Assembly: GCA_033977485.1 (NCBI GenBank)
Contig: CM066988.1
Span: forward strand, 29,492,501 to 29,556,500
DNA: 64,000 nucleotides
Reading direction: 5' to 3'
Source: Hydrangea macrophylla
Taxonomy: Eukaryota; Streptophyta; Magnoliopsida; Cornales; Hydrangeaceae
Position 1 is the first letter of the stretch. Each line of letters begins with the position of its first letter. Below the pieces are notes generated by a model. The model made no database searches. It was given only the letters and a program-made list of their open reading frames with translations, and was not told the DNA's origin. Of the stretch, positions 1 through 10,739 are shown one piece after another. The position numbers and the translations under genes are program-made.

Positions 1-1564
1 ATATCTTCGATCGATCGAGCCCAGGTTTTCTATATCATACATGGCAGAGGCTAAGAATCAATATTTCATAACATATTTCTAGCGTCTAAACTACGGAAAC
101 ATGAATAAACTAATACAGAAGTAGTAACCTAGAGTAATCATAACATATAAACTAATAAACAATGAAATAGAGAAAAGGAAAAGGAAAACCTGGAATAATC
201 TAAATATAACTTGTAATACACATGAAACCAACTTGAATCTTCAATAATCTTCAATCTAACAATGGAAAATATGAAGAAAAACATTAATCTAACCTAATCT
301 ACTCCTAATCTAACCCTAAAACTACCCTAAAACTACTATTTTTTGAGTTCTGGAGCGTCCTCCTCTCGTCTGATGTCAAAACGACTTATTTATAGGGTTC
401 CTGTAGAGTTTACAAAACTTTTGGTGAAATTAAAGCTCAATTGATCGAGTTTAGTTCGATCGATCGAAGGTTCGATCGATTGAACTCTCCTCAAGCCCTT
501 GAACTCTCTGATTTTGAAAACTCTGCGCACCGATAGGATAATGGCCATAACTTTTCACCCGAACCTCGGATTGACCTCCGATTTGTGGCCACACAATTGT
601 AACTCATAGATCTACATTTTATATCTCTGGGGAAATCTTCCAAATCTGAAGTCTTCATTGTCAAAATTGGCATTTTCTCAGCTGCTTCAGTTGTTCTCTT
701 CACCAGAATCACTTTTCTTTAGCTCCACTTCATTGAATTACATTCTAATACCTATAAAACAACACATAAACATATGTTTTAGCATTAACACAATAAAAAG
801 AATATTGTTATTAGAATGCACCTAAATGTAGGGACGTTGGGAATAAAAGTATGCATAAAATACCACATAATACACTATAAATATGTACTTTTTACCTCGA
901 ATCACCCACGTCCATCCGGTTTGTCAGTCGTTGATCCCACGGATCCAAAGTACATATATCTCATATTTCACATAACCATATATCTTATTTTTCATCATAT
1001 TCTATCATCTCTTCATACCACTATTCCATGCATGCGGACCACATGTCGTGCAATGCTCATGCTCTAGATACATGATTTACCACATGCTCTGTGTTCAACT
1101 TAACTACTCATTACTAATTATTAACATGTAGTTGAGTTCCATTCCACTATTCATTTCAGCAATATCATCATGTAACAATTAAACAGTTCATCTTGTTACA
1201 GTGTTGTACGTTCTCTTAAATTAACAATATCGCATATTGAGAGCATGGATAAATATATGTATTATTAACAACAAGAATTAATCATGTTCTATAAGGTTCG
1301 ATCGATTGAACTGTTTCAATCGATAAAGGAAAAGGTAGTTTCGATCGCTCGAAGTCCCTTCGATTGATTAAGGAAATAGCAAGAGTGATCGATCGGGAAT
1401 AGTTCGATCGATTGAGATTCATCTTCCACCCAGAAATTGGGCAGAGATGAACATAGATTCTTGGGTCATTATATACATGTTCTAAGTTGCATATAAATCA
1501 TCCTAGAATTATCCCTTGAGTGAATTAATGAACTCACCTTACTCCGGTGGCGGCGGCGGCTATG

Positions 1565-1671
1565 GTGAGCTCCTTCTCTCTCTCTCCTTCTTCTCTGTCT
1601 CTCTTCTCCTCTCTGTCTTTTTCTTTCTCTTCTTCTTCTTCTTCTTATTCTTCCTCTTCTCTCTGTCCAAG
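1565..1671. repeat. CT/CTT-rich microsatellite
   Basis: Pyrimidine-only tract of CT and CTT units on the plus strand. The overlapping Ser/Phe-rich and Arg-rich open frames on both strands are products of this simple sequence, not genes. Confidence 0.85.
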
Positions 1672-1720
1672 AATATATATATATCATACTTGCATACATA
1701 TACACAATTATATATATAGA

Positions 1721-1739
1721 ACACACACACACACACCCC

Positions 1740-1770
<31 letters not shown>

Positions 1771-1771
1771 A
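1721..1771. repeat. (AC)n followed by (CT)n microsatellite
   Basis: About 15 bases of AC dinucleotides, a short spacer, then about 28 bases of CT dinucleotides. Simple sequence, probably length-variable. Confidence 0.9.
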
Positions 1772-3014
1772 TCTCTAAACTATTAAACATCCCACACACA
1801 TATGAACTAACATACATATAGGGAGACAAGAGGTACAGGTGGAAAACATGTAAGATAGGAATAATAATACTTTCGATTGATCGAAGTAAGTTTGATCGAT
1901 GGAGAATAGGTTGATCAAGGTTCGATCGATTGAAAGAAGTTCAATCGCTTGAGAAAAGGTCCACATCACTGAATCAGGTCGGTAGAGTTTCGATCGCTTG
2001 AGAATACAAAAGTTCAAGCGATCGAGAAGACTTCGATTGATTCAGAAAGGTTTTTCACCAAGGGCTCACACAAGCATACATGGTCTTATTTATATAACTA
2101 TGTATCCAAAAATACAGGGTATTACCTTATCCACCACTTATCAAAAGATTGCGTCCTAAAAATCTAAAGCAGTAGCCCTAACCAAAAAGAATTTCCATCC
2201 CAGAAGACATACTCTAAAAATGCTCAAGTTCTCGTTTTACATAAACATTCATATCAATGGTCAACTAGTTAAGTTCTAAGCACGCGATATAAAGATATCA
2301 ACGATCTATGTGTACTAGGGTGACAGCTACCAATCCTCAGGATTTAGCTAGATGAAATTCGTATGTCAAACTTTGAGAAAAGGTTCTAGGTAGCACAATC
2401 TAACCACCTTACAAATCTAAAATGGTTAGTTCCCAAACACATAATGTTCCTTCCTCAAGTCAAACTCTATGGTGTGAGGGTTCTACTGATCAAGTGTTCT
2501 AATCTCATCTAAGTTGTAGCGAAGCATTGCCGTCTACTCCCGTCTCTGAAGATGCTTTCTATTATACTGACAATGTCTATACTGTATCATCAGTTGGCTG
2601 TCTCCCATCTCTGGACTCCTTATTATGATTACCAGCGTCCTTAGACAGTCTCTTATTGTACACGACATCCTTATTAACCCCCGAGCTATTATCATCCTTT
2701 AGTATGCTGATTGGAAAGTGTTGTGACTTTGGCATCGTAGTTGGTGACTTAAACTTCCTCACAACTACAAATTCTCACGTACTATTGATATAATCATCTC
2801 TTTGGGGTCATACAATCTATTGAATACTCGTTTACTTCCACGTACTAATTAAATAGGTTAAGCAGGGCTACGTACTGATTTTTGTGAGTCGCTCTACTGT
2901 ATAACATCTTATTTAGTGGAAAGTAACAAGCAATCGGTGTTGAAAAGCAATCTTTTGTGGTATTCTTTGTAATTCTAGTGTCGTTTCTACATTACTCGTA
3001 TCTCTTCTCGTATA

Positions 3015-3019
3015 CTCGT
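3015..3019. repeat. Target-site duplication CTCGT (left copy)
   Basis: CTCGT immediately precedes the TG of the left LTR and is repeated exactly at 15659-15663 after the terminal CA of the right LTR. A 5-bp duplication is usual for Ty3/gypsy integrases. Confidence 0.95.
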
Positions 3020-3636
3020 TGATGATGCCTAAATTTGGTAAGAAAGGTTTTGAGAGAAAAAGAGATGAGAACAATTTGTATGTGATTCGGTCCCGTTAAC
3101 GAGGTGACCTACGTCCATGGTTGCGTTTGTACGCTTCTCACTAGCAGATCACCGGCGGGCCTGGTGAGCCAACAAAAGTGGATGGCACTACCAGTAATAC
3201 CGGCTGGGTGTATACGTGTTGATGGTGAGTTCTCTGTTGGATGCTTGTAAGCTTAGAGAATTAATTTTTGGGATCCCTTTGACAGGGTAGGTGGGCTCTT
3301 TTATAGATGCAAGAGTCCACCCTTACATGGTAAGTTAATAGGATTAGGAAAACCAATCTAATCACGATAGATTTGCATGATCTTAGGAGAGTTTCCTAAG
3401 TGGTTTAGGAGCTTCCATATCACCTTTCACAGACTTGTAATTGATTTAGGAAATTTCTAGACAAGTCAAGATCGCGGGACACCGTGACCTTTATGCCTGG
3501 CCCATTGATATGACCGCGCGATATGCATCCACACCTCAGGAACGCTTGGGCCCACGGGGTGCGCCATTACCGGAGTAACCGGCGCCTCTGGGTGACATGG
3601 TGCTATTTTCTTGGCTAGATTATTTTTGACATATCA
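3020..3636 (-). repeat. Element 1 3' LTR (617 bp)
   Basis: Begins TGATGATGCC and ends GACATATCA on the plus strand, and is nearly identical to 15041-15658. A minus-strand TATAAAA (revcomp of 3299-3305) is the likely LTR TATA box. Where the LTRs differ, this copy more often carries A or T, suggesting it has accumulated more C-to-T type decay. Confidence 0.95.
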
Positions 3637-3650
3637 GCTGCCCCCTATTT
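3637..3650 (-). promoter_or_regulatory. Element 1 polypurine tract
   Basis: On the minus strand AATAGGGGGCAGC lies directly against the 3' LTR (5'-TGATATGTC). This is the expected plus-strand DNA priming site. Near-copies recur inside the element at about 5188, 8519 and 8890. Confidence 0.8.
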
Positions 3651-3799
3651 TCGAAACTGACCAGATGCGTCATCGGGTGAGGATTCAAAAATCAGTAGCG
3701 TCTTGGAAACCATCTGGACGTGATTCGGGAATGCTGCTCGGGACGAGGGCCTACACTCCAGGTCCCCTGGTGGAGTAACCGACCGGTGGAGGTAGGAGC

Positions 3800-4046
3800 T
3801 CGGGGCCAGGGTATTGCCACGTGTCAGGGAGTACTTGGTCAGAGTTTAGCGGAGTCAGTTCTGATGTAACCGTACAGTCGCGTAGTAACCGGACCATCAC
3901 GTCACGTATTTAATGCGCGCGTCTTTTTAGGCGACCCTTCACGTGCCCGAGCGGTCTTTGAAGATAGAATACACCGAGCGGTCTTTGAGAGCAGAGTATC
4001 CCCGAACTCCTTCCTTCTCCTTCTTTACAATCTACGCTTCTTCCCC
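3800..4046 (+). promoter_or_regulatory. Upstream region of antisense gene A (duplicated in front of gene B)
   Basis: Contains two CACGTG G-boxes (3818-3823, 3940-3945) and the block GTCACGTATTTAATGCGCGC at 3901-3920. The region 3815-3950 is clearly homologous to 5550-5690 upstream of gene B. A direct repeat, GAGCGGTCTTTGA, occurs at about 3949 and 3975. No good TATA box apart from TATTTAA-like sequence at 3906. ATG 4047 sits in a favourable CCCCATGG context. Confidence 0.55.
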
Positions 4047-5128
4047 ATGGCCTCTCACATCGACTTGAGCTCCAATGAAGGTCTTATCTCCTTTAGAAAG
4101 GACTGTGAGATCCCTGACGACGTCGGGGTCTGTCCCCATATTGAAGGAGAGGAGGTGGCTTTGCCCTCGGTCATTATTAGCAGTTATCTGTTGCTAATCG
4201 TGGGTCTGCGCTTTCCTCTCCCCGCCTCCTTCTGCGATCTCTTACAGGGATTGCACTTCCCGCTGGCCAAGTGCCGTCCAAATCTCGCCCGGCTCCTTTG
4301 GGGCATATCAGCGCTGAATAAGCGGCTAGGGATACTCTTCCGCCCGGTGGACGTTGCTAGGTGCTATATCTTGAGCATTGACCGTGGGGATCCTTACCTA
4401 CGCGCCGGAGCGGAAGGAAAGCATCTCGTCCGGGGTCTGGACTTCCCCAACAAGAACTGGCGTCAATACCCTTGGGTCGTTGTCTCTGGTAATTGGTTGG
4501 TGGACCCCTCTATGTACCCTCCTGCAGCTTTTGATCCCAAACTGTGCAAGACGTCCTTTGCCGCCTTCCGTGACATCGCTTCCTCTGTGGCTGATATGCG
4601 GGCGATCAACCGAGCAGTCGAGGCCGGCCTCAGGTTTTCTGATTTGATCGGGGGACCTGTTGGTGAGGTTGGCGGTGAAGTCCCCATTGCGGCTGCTTCC
4701 GGGTCGCGCCGCTATACCCGGTCCATGGCTTCCGGCCTGCCTGCCGCGAGAGGGCCGCCCCACCTGAAGGGCCGATCGCTCTATCCACTAGCTCCGATTC
4801 ATCCTCATCTGGGGATACAGGTCCGCCACCGGGCCTGACCAGGAAAGCTAAGGAAAAGGCGATTGAGGAGGAATCTCAACCCCAACCAAAAAGAAGTCGG
4901 CCGGAAGCACACGCCGGCCTTCATATGCCTAGCTCCTGGACGGCCCTCTCCCTCAGTAATCTGGAAGGTCGCCTGCAGGTAGTGGAAAAGCAGAGTGCTC
5001 TTCTACAGATGCACTCTGTCATGCAGGACGTGGACTCTCATGCTCTGGAGCTTACTATCGGAGAGCTGGTGGCCAGGATGGCTGCAATGGAAGAGGAAAT
5101 CAAGGCTCTGAAGGGCAAGGGGACCTGA
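4047..5128 (+). pseudogene. Antisense gene A of element 1: PF04195-like domain plus coiled coil
   Basis: Runs opposite to gag-pol. The first frame (4047 to about 4740) encodes a globular region with LRFPLPASFCDLLQGLHF and the closing FPNKNWRQYPWVVVSGNW. I recognise this as the plant 'putative gypsy-type transposon' family (PF04195-like), whose molecular role is unknown. A frameshift near 4690-4750 moves the remainder to another frame: a Ser-rich linker, a basic PKRSRPEAH segment that could be a nuclear signal, and a C-terminal heptad-rich coiled coil of about 55 residues ending at TGA 5126-5128. Without the frameshift the product would be about 360 residues with no intron. It is paralogous in layout to gene B and shares upstream and downstream sequence with it. 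The assignment to PF04195 is from memory and needs a profile search. Confidence 0.7.
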
Positions 5129-5250
5129 AGACCCTCTTTGTTCTCTTTTGTTTGTTTTTTTTTCTTTTTTGGGGGAGCTACTAAAACTGCCCCCTCAATG
5201 TACGAAACACTTTTAATTAATAAAAAGGTCCTCTGAGGCCACCTTTGTGT
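5129..5250 (+). terminator. 3' end region of antisense gene A with polypurine-tract-like copy
   Basis: T-rich tract, then GGGAGCTACTAAAACTGCC, the PPT-like CTGCCCCCT (about 5188-5198), and AATTAATAAAAAGG containing an AATAAA signal (about 5218). The block is homologous to 8490-8580 after gene B, so the 3' end was duplicated with the gene. Confidence 0.6.
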
Positions 5251-5885
5251 ATTAAATGTATTGTTTGTGATTGCTCATACCCGGCCTGTTGCTAGCCGAT
5301 TTGAACACTTGAGGGCTAACTGAGGTAGGCGACTGCTTGAGGACTTGTTAGGCAAATAGCCTAGTAGCCCTAAGGCGACCTCATACGGGATTATTCTGGA
5401 GCGGACGCCCGAGGTACGATCAGATTTGGAAATTAGCACTGCATGTGAAGGACCCGCCCGGTTGGTAACACTGTGGGCCTTAGGCGGGACCAGTTTTGTT
5501 TGGTCGGGATATAACCCAAGAGGTAACATAATGGGCCCGAGGACTACCGCTGCCATGTGTCAACTGGTCAATGGCTTGGTCAGGATTCAACAATGACAGT
5601 GTGGTCGTAACCAAACCGGTTGCGTGCTAACCGAAGTGTCCTGTCACGCATTTAATGCGCGCGCCTTTTGAGGCAACGCTTCACGTGCCCAAAGCAAAAG
5701 CTTGGGCGGGAAATCGCCTGGACCATTGGATCTATCCCTATCTTAGCCGTCCATAGTTCCTATATAAGGAACACTTGGCTCATTTTTCCAGTTGCTGCTT
5801 TTAACTGAGAGATTTTACTGAGCAGTTTGAGAGCGACTAAGATTCCCAAGCAAGGTTCCCGAGTCCTCTTCTGCGCCTAATCTTT
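5251..5885 (+). promoter_or_regulatory. Inter-unit spacer, promoter and 5' exon of antisense gene B
   Basis: 5251-5600 has no gene. From about 5550 it matches the upstream region of gene A: GTCACGCATTTAATGCGCGC at 5643-5662 and CACGTG at 5682-5687. A clear TATATAA lies at 5761-5767. A transcript starting about 30 bp downstream would be spliced at the GTAAGT donor at 5886, giving a non-coding first exon of roughly 90 bp. Confidence 0.6.
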
Positions 5886-5985
5886 GTAAGTCCCTCCTTT
5901 CTGTCCTCAGTTCTTCATTGTCTTCTTCTCTTCTTGAAGAAGCTGGAGGAAGTGAACCCACTTAGGTTAGAGCGAACCTGGGACT

Positions 5986-5987
<2 letters not shown>

Positions 5988-6022
<35 letters not shown>
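5988..6022. repeat. Homopolymer T(35)
   Basis: 35 consecutive T on the plus strand (A35 on the element's sense strand), inside the predicted 5'-UTR intron of antisense gene B. It could be a slippage-expanded polypyrimidine tract or a relic of a captured poly(A) tail in the sense direction. Confidence 0.95.
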
Positions 6023-6236
6023 CCGATTTTGTCACTTCTTTTAGTCTGGGGGTACGCTAGAACAGATTGGCCGAGCAGGATTTCCCGAGAGAGTCTTGAG
6101 AGAGAGTTGCGTTGATTCTCAAGTCTTGTATGATCTACCCCGTAGGTTGTTAGATCTACCCGCTCTGTACACCAGGCTAGGAGTCCTTGACCCATTTTTA
6201 GGTCGTCGTCCCTTTAGGTTTTCTACAGGTGTAGTC

Positions 6237-8465
6237 ATGTGTCATTCAGACTTCAACTCATCATCCCGATCGGAGGATGAGCAGGTGCTGTCAGGGTCTG
6301 TGTGCACGAGCTCGGATCCTCCCTATTCAGTCCCCTCTGACCAGCACAGCGAGGGAACAATCCCCGCCCGGGCGTTTCACGAGGAAGCGCACCGGGATTC
6401 TCTTGCAGCCTCGACGTCTCGGGGGTCGGGCGACGAAGGGTTTGTACCGAACAGTCCCGAAGTCGTATTCGCGTGCGAGTCCATCGTCAGTATTCTGCGT
6501 GGTCCTGATTTGGATCGAATCAGGGACCGGTATGATCTTCCTTACCCCCTTTCTTGGTCTGTCCACAATAGCAGAGCCCACTTCCACGAGTCGGGCTTCA
6601 TCACATTGTACGAAGATGCCGTCATGGCAGACCTTCGCTTGCCTCTTCACCCAGTCGCCCGGGATGCTCTCATCTACCTCGGGATATCCCCCAGGCAGCT
6701 TGCCCCAAACGGCTGGCATTACTTGACGGGGTGCATCTCTTTGTGGCCCCAAGTCCTCAGGTATGAGCTCACTCTTCAGGAGTTCTTCTAGACACACCGA
6801 CCTTTCCCAGTTCACGGGGAGGCCAGCTTCTTCTCGCTCTCGGCCAGGCAGGGGCGAAAGATAATCGTGAACTGCCCGAGCAACAATAAAGGGCGGAAGA
6901 AAAAATTCTTCCAAGTATCCACCCTGGGCCTATGTGAGAAGGCACCGGGTATCCAGCTAAGACCTCATGGGCGGGGAAGCTGAGGAGTAAGCCCAAGCAT
7001 CCTTTGCTTTTCTTCTTAGTTTCTTTACTTTGCCTTGACTAACCTACTTGTCTATTTTTTAGTGGGAGCAGTGGACCCGCCGAGTCTTCCCGATGAGCTC
7101 CAAGCACAGGTCTTGTCCTTGGTGGCGGATCTAACTGATATCAATAAGGTACTGACCCGGTCAGGTGGTTCAAAGGTTTCCTATAAGTCCCAGCGCCTCA
7201 AAGCTCCCACTCTCCCGGCGATCATTCTTGGTAAGTACCATCTCTTAACTGTCTAGGCTTCTTTGTAATTTGCTAAATTTTGATATGCTCTTGGTTATAC
7301 AGAGATGGCTCCCAAGAATGCGGCGGCATTGAAGGAGAAAGAGGCGGCTCTGATGGCCCGGGATGGCCATAAGAGGAAGAAACCAGCCCCCACTGAGGGC
7401 CAGCCCCTGAAGAGGATCTCCCGAGGGATCTCCATCCAGGCCAGGGAAGAAGCTGCCGCCGCTTCTACGCCCGTTGTCACAGTTGTTGCACCACCACCAC
7501 CACCTCTTGGCGTTAACCTTGCTGCGCCTTCCCCTCTCCCCTAGTGGCCAGACCGTCCGGGGTCTCTTTCCCCATCATGGAAGAAACCCGCGCGGGCCCC
7601 TCTTCGCTGCCAGAGACTGAGACGATTGATGATGTCCATGGAAGGGTGCGGCCCGGGTTGCTATAGAGTCAGGTTGACAAGTGTGCCATGATGAGCCCCG
7701 AGGCCATTATCGGTTGGCTATATAGCATCGGTCACTTGGTAAGTTTCTTCTTGCAATATGAACGTTAACCTTTTCTCCAGGCGCATACTAACGTTTCCTT
7801 GCTTATGCAGGTTAGCTATATTGCTGCCGGGGCCGAGGCCACCCTTCCCGGCATTGCTAAGAGGTTGGCCGCTGCCGAGGCTAACCTCTCCGTGGAGAGG
7901 GCTGCTCGAGAGTCCGCAGAGTTTTCCCTCACCGTGGAGGAAGAAAGATCCCGGGGCAATCACCCTGGAGCTGGGGGAGGTCCGTGATTCCTTGTCCACC
8001 GAGCGGGCTGCTTGGAAGGCTACGGAGGCCATGGTTGCGGCTGCAGAGGCCGAAAGGATTATAGCCGAGAGGATTGCTGGGGCCAAGGTTGTAGCCTCGG
8101 AGTCCGTAAAAGCCTCTACTGAGAAGGACCTGGCAGCCGCGATGGCCACACTTTCAGAGCTTACTGCTGCTCGGGAGGCTGAAGCCGAGGAAGAATTCGA
8201 GGCTGGGTTCCTCACGAGCTACACGGACCTGGCGAAGCGGCCTGTTGCTGACAATCCAGACTGGGATCTGTTCGGGTATTCCTGGGCCGAGTCCGATTAT
8301 TGGAAGGAGGGCCGGGCTGACTCTGAGGTCGCCGCTGAAGCTGAGGCCATACTTGAGGCCGAGGTTGCCTCTATAGCTGAGGTTATCGCTGAAGCTGAGC
8401 CGGTCGAGGGCCCCTCTGTTGATGAGCAAGTCGTAGAGGAAGAGGAAGTGGTGGTTGTAGACTAG
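6237..8465 (+). pseudogene. Antisense gene B of element 1: multi-exon PF04195-like domain plus long coiled coil
   Basis: Plus strand, opposite to pol. A 5'-UTR intron (5886-6228) ends in TTCTACAG, and ATG 6237 opens the coding part: an acidic Ser-rich start, then a globular domain with ADLRLPLHPVARDALIYLG and QLAPNGWHYLTGC, close to the plant PF04195 'gypsy-type transposon' family. Coding similarity continues through TAG 6789-6791 (GRKKKFFQVSTLG) to about TGA 6981. Further exons are 7063-7230 (AG before, GTAAGT after), 7305-7738 and 7811-8465. The last encodes an Ala/Glu-rich coiled coil (heptads from SVERAARESAEFSL onward) and ends in an acidic tail at TAG 8463-8465. Breaks: TAG 6789, TGA 6981, a frame change before 7544, TAG 7664-7666, and a frameshift near 7950. 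Function of the family is unknown. Confidence 0.72.
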
Positions 8466-8580
8466 TTTTTGTTTTATGTTTCTTGTTGTAGTTTTTTCTT
8501 TTTTAGGGAGGCTACTACAACTGCCCCCTAGGCTTTGTACAGGTTTTTTTTTATTAATGAAAAGGCCCTTGAGGTCAAAC
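8466..8580 (+). terminator. 3' end region of antisense gene B with polypurine-tract-like copy
   Basis: Contains GGGAGGCTACTACAACTGCC and PPT-like CTGCCCCCTAGG (about 8520-8531), then TTTATTAATGAAAAGG as a weak poly(A) region. Homologous to 5165-5250. Confidence 0.55.
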
Positions 8581-9164
8581 TTTCCATCAACTGTGTTCTT
8601 TCTCTGCACTATGCCTGTTTGTAGTTGCTAGTATCCGTTCAGTTTTTGGCCAACCTAACACCTGCCTTAGCAAATGTTTTAGGGCCATAACCAACAGAAC
8701 ACCTAGTCTTTCTGACCCGTTTAAAAGGCAGTTGCCCGGAGTGCTGTAGGGCCTGGTCTTGTTTAGCAGTGCTGTGGGAGTTGGTCCTATTTAGCGTCCG
8801 GGATATATCTCTGATCATAGTAAGTACTTGGGAATATCTTTCAAGTTCTTGTAGTGACCGGTGTGATTCCCTATTTTTGCCTGATCTTCCCCTGCCCCCC
8901 AAGCATTTTGCTAAGGCTAGAGTGCAGGAGTGACTGGCCGTAGGGAATCAACCTGGAACATGGGTGGTTACAGGGTCATTTGAAGCTTGCCATCGTCGGC
9001 CACCTAGGGGTTTGGCCCCATCGTCGGCTGGACCTAGGCGAAAATTTAAGTGATTTCCTATTTAGGCCTAGTATCCTCTTGTCCTCGCCGTCCTATGGAG
9101 GCGGGGGCGTGCTGAGGATGACCATAGGAAACCGACCTGGAACATGGGTGGTTGCAGGGTCCTT
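8581..9164. other. Post-integrase spacer of element 1
   Basis: No gene recognised. It holds another PPT-like CCTGCCCCCC at about 8889-8898. A direct repeat, ACCTGGAACATGGGTGGTT, occurs at about 8951 and 9135. GC-rich, like the rest of element 1 and unlike the AT-rich flanks. Confidence 0.6.
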
Positions 9165-9290
9165 TTATGCCTGGGTTTAGGGCCCGAGGTCTTTTTAGTG
9201 CCTGGGTTCAGAGCCTGAGGTCTTTTTAGGTGCCTGGGTTCGAAGCCTGAGGTCTTTTTAGGTACCTGGGTTCAGAGCCCGAGGTCTTTT
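9165..9290. repeat. 32-bp tandem array, four copies
   Basis: GCCTGGGTTCAGAGCC-GAGGTCTTTTT units start at 9169, 9200, 9232 and 9263, a spacing of 31-32 bp. The array lies 140 bp beyond the end of integrase, in the variable 3' region typical of Tat-group elements. Confidence 0.85.
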
Positions 9291-9432
9291 TTGCATTGCA
9301 TGGGGTACTGACAAGAGTAAAGTTTCAAAGTAAACTATTCAATTTTATTTGAAAATAAAAATTTATAGCGTTTGCTCAATGAGAGCTACAAAAGGAATTT
9401 CTCTGCTAATACTACATTCCCGCGGGCAAATG

Positions 9433-10739
9433 CTACTGATAATACTTGCGGAGATGTTCCACGTTCCAAAGATGAGAGAGATCGTGCCCGTCCATGCTCT
9501 GCAGCCAGTAGGCTCCCGGTCGGTTGATCCGGGTCACTTTGTATGGGCCTTCCCAGTTTGGCCCCAATTTCCCATGGTTCGGGACTCGGGTAGACTGGTT
9601 CACTGCCTTGAGGACGAGTTCTCCGACTTGAAAACTGCGGTGCTTCACCTTGCTATTGTAGTATCGAGAAACCCGTTGCTTGTAGGCCGCCACTTTTAGG
9701 TAGGCTTGGTCTCTCCTTTCCTCCACCAGATCCGATTCTGACCGGAGGGCTTCCTTGTTATCCGACGCACTGAAGTTGGCCACCCGATATGTTGGTAACC
9801 CGAGCTCTGTGGGGACCACTGCCTTAAATTTATAAGTCAAAGAGAATGGCGTCTCGCCTGTTGCAGCTCAAGGTGTGGTACGGTAAGCCTACAGGAGGGT
9901 TGGTAACTCTTCGGCCCACAGCCCTTTTGGCGCCTTCAAGCCTTGTTTTGATTGATAGCAAGATTGTTCGGTTGGTTACCTCAGCTTGACCGTTGGCTTG
10001 TGGGTGCTCGGGGGAGGAGTAATGGTTCAGTATCCTGTAGCCTGAGCAGAATTGCCTGAAGATAGGGGTGTCAAATTGTCTACCGTTGTCGCTAACCAGG
10101 ACCCGGGGAATGCCGAACCGACTGAGAATATTCCTTTCCACAAAGCTCTCCATTTTCCGCTCGGTTATGGTCGCCAAGGGCTCGACCTCTGCCCACTTGG
10201 TGAAGTAGTCAACAGCGATGATAAAAACTTGACCTGTCCTTTTACCGTTGGCAGAGGATCGACAATGTCGATGCCCCACTGGGCGAACGGCCATGGGCTG
10301 TGGATTGGTGTCTGGAGTTCTCCCGGTCGGTTGATCATGGGAGAGTATCTTTGACACTTGTCACATCTTTTGACATACTCTTGTGAATCGGGGGCTATGG
10401 TTTGCCAGTAGTAGCCTTGCAGTAGGGCTATTCTTGAGAGTGCCCAGCCTCCAATGTGGTTCCCGCACACTCCCTCATGAATTTCGAACAGTATTGCTGG
10501 GACCTGTGCAGGGTGAACACAGCGGAGGTACGAGATAGTGAATCCTCTCTTGTAGAGGATGTCGTCTAGAAGATGGTACCGTGCCGCTATGTATTTAACT
10601 CGGCGGGCTTCTTCTTTGTCGTCTGGTAGCCCTCCTGTTGTCAAGAATGTCACGAGCGGGTCCATCCAACTGGGTCCCAGAGTGACCGGGTCTACCTCCA
10701 TGCCTTCTGAGTTGATCACACTTGGCTCAGGTAGGTATT
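9433..10739 (-). pseudogene. pol: Element 1 integrase (frameshifted)
   Basis: DDE integrase that would insert the cDNA. The zinc-binding HHCC module (about 10610-10370) includes HEGVCGNH and CDKC. The catalytic core is divided: the first Asp (WGIDIVD) is in the frame ending at 10165, while SDNGRQF and GQAEVTN, carrying the second Asp and the Glu, are in the overlapping frame 9830-10357. The C-terminal domain (9433-9840) has GPYKVTRINRPGAYWL and ends LRKYYQ-stop, the normal pol end for this group. At least two frameshifts make it inactive. Confidence 0.9.

Larger units (their letters stand above)
1297..2040. repeat. Cluster of TTCGATCGATTGA-type words
   Basis: The word TTCGATCGATTGA and variants (TTCGATCGCTTGA, TTCAATCGCTTGA, TTTGATCGATGGA) recur at least ten times between 1297-1410 and 1870-2040. 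Further copies lie near 6-20 and 449-484. Core TCGATCGA is self-complementary. Spacing is irregular (roughly 20-60 bp), so this is an interspersed word cluster rather than a strict tandem array. Function unknown. Confidence 0.6.
1..3014. other. AT-rich non-coding flank, no gene recognised
   Basis: I see no coding region here. Open frames are short, low-complexity or unrelated to known proteins. The stretch contains microsatellites near 1.6-1.77 kb and recurrent TTCGATCGA words. A TCCGATTTGTGGCCA-type passage near 545-600 resembles repeat-derived plant DNA but cannot be assigned. It is the left flank of element 1: the last five bases before the element (CTCGT) are repeated after it, so 3014 and 15664 were once adjacent. 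Confidence 0.6.

Noticed and set aside
290..335. Telomere-like CCCTAAA words
   Set aside because: Only a few imperfect copies mixed with other sequence, not an array of the plant telomere repeat.
1469..1829. Arg- or Ser/Phe-rich open frames on both strands
   Set aside because: Translations of CT/AC microsatellites.
4398..4763. Minus-strand open frames opposite antisense gene A
   Set aside because: Shadow frames caused by the GC-rich coding sequence on the plus strand; no family similarity.
6327..6914. 195-residue minus-strand open frame
   Set aside because: It is the antisense shadow of gene B of element 1. The plus strand carries the recognisable domain and splice signals.
6761..7062. Intron starting at GTATGA 6761 in antisense gene B
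   Set aside because: Domain similarity continues through this site (GRKKKFFQVS region), so the GT is more likely exonic. The true donor before 7063 remains unresolved.
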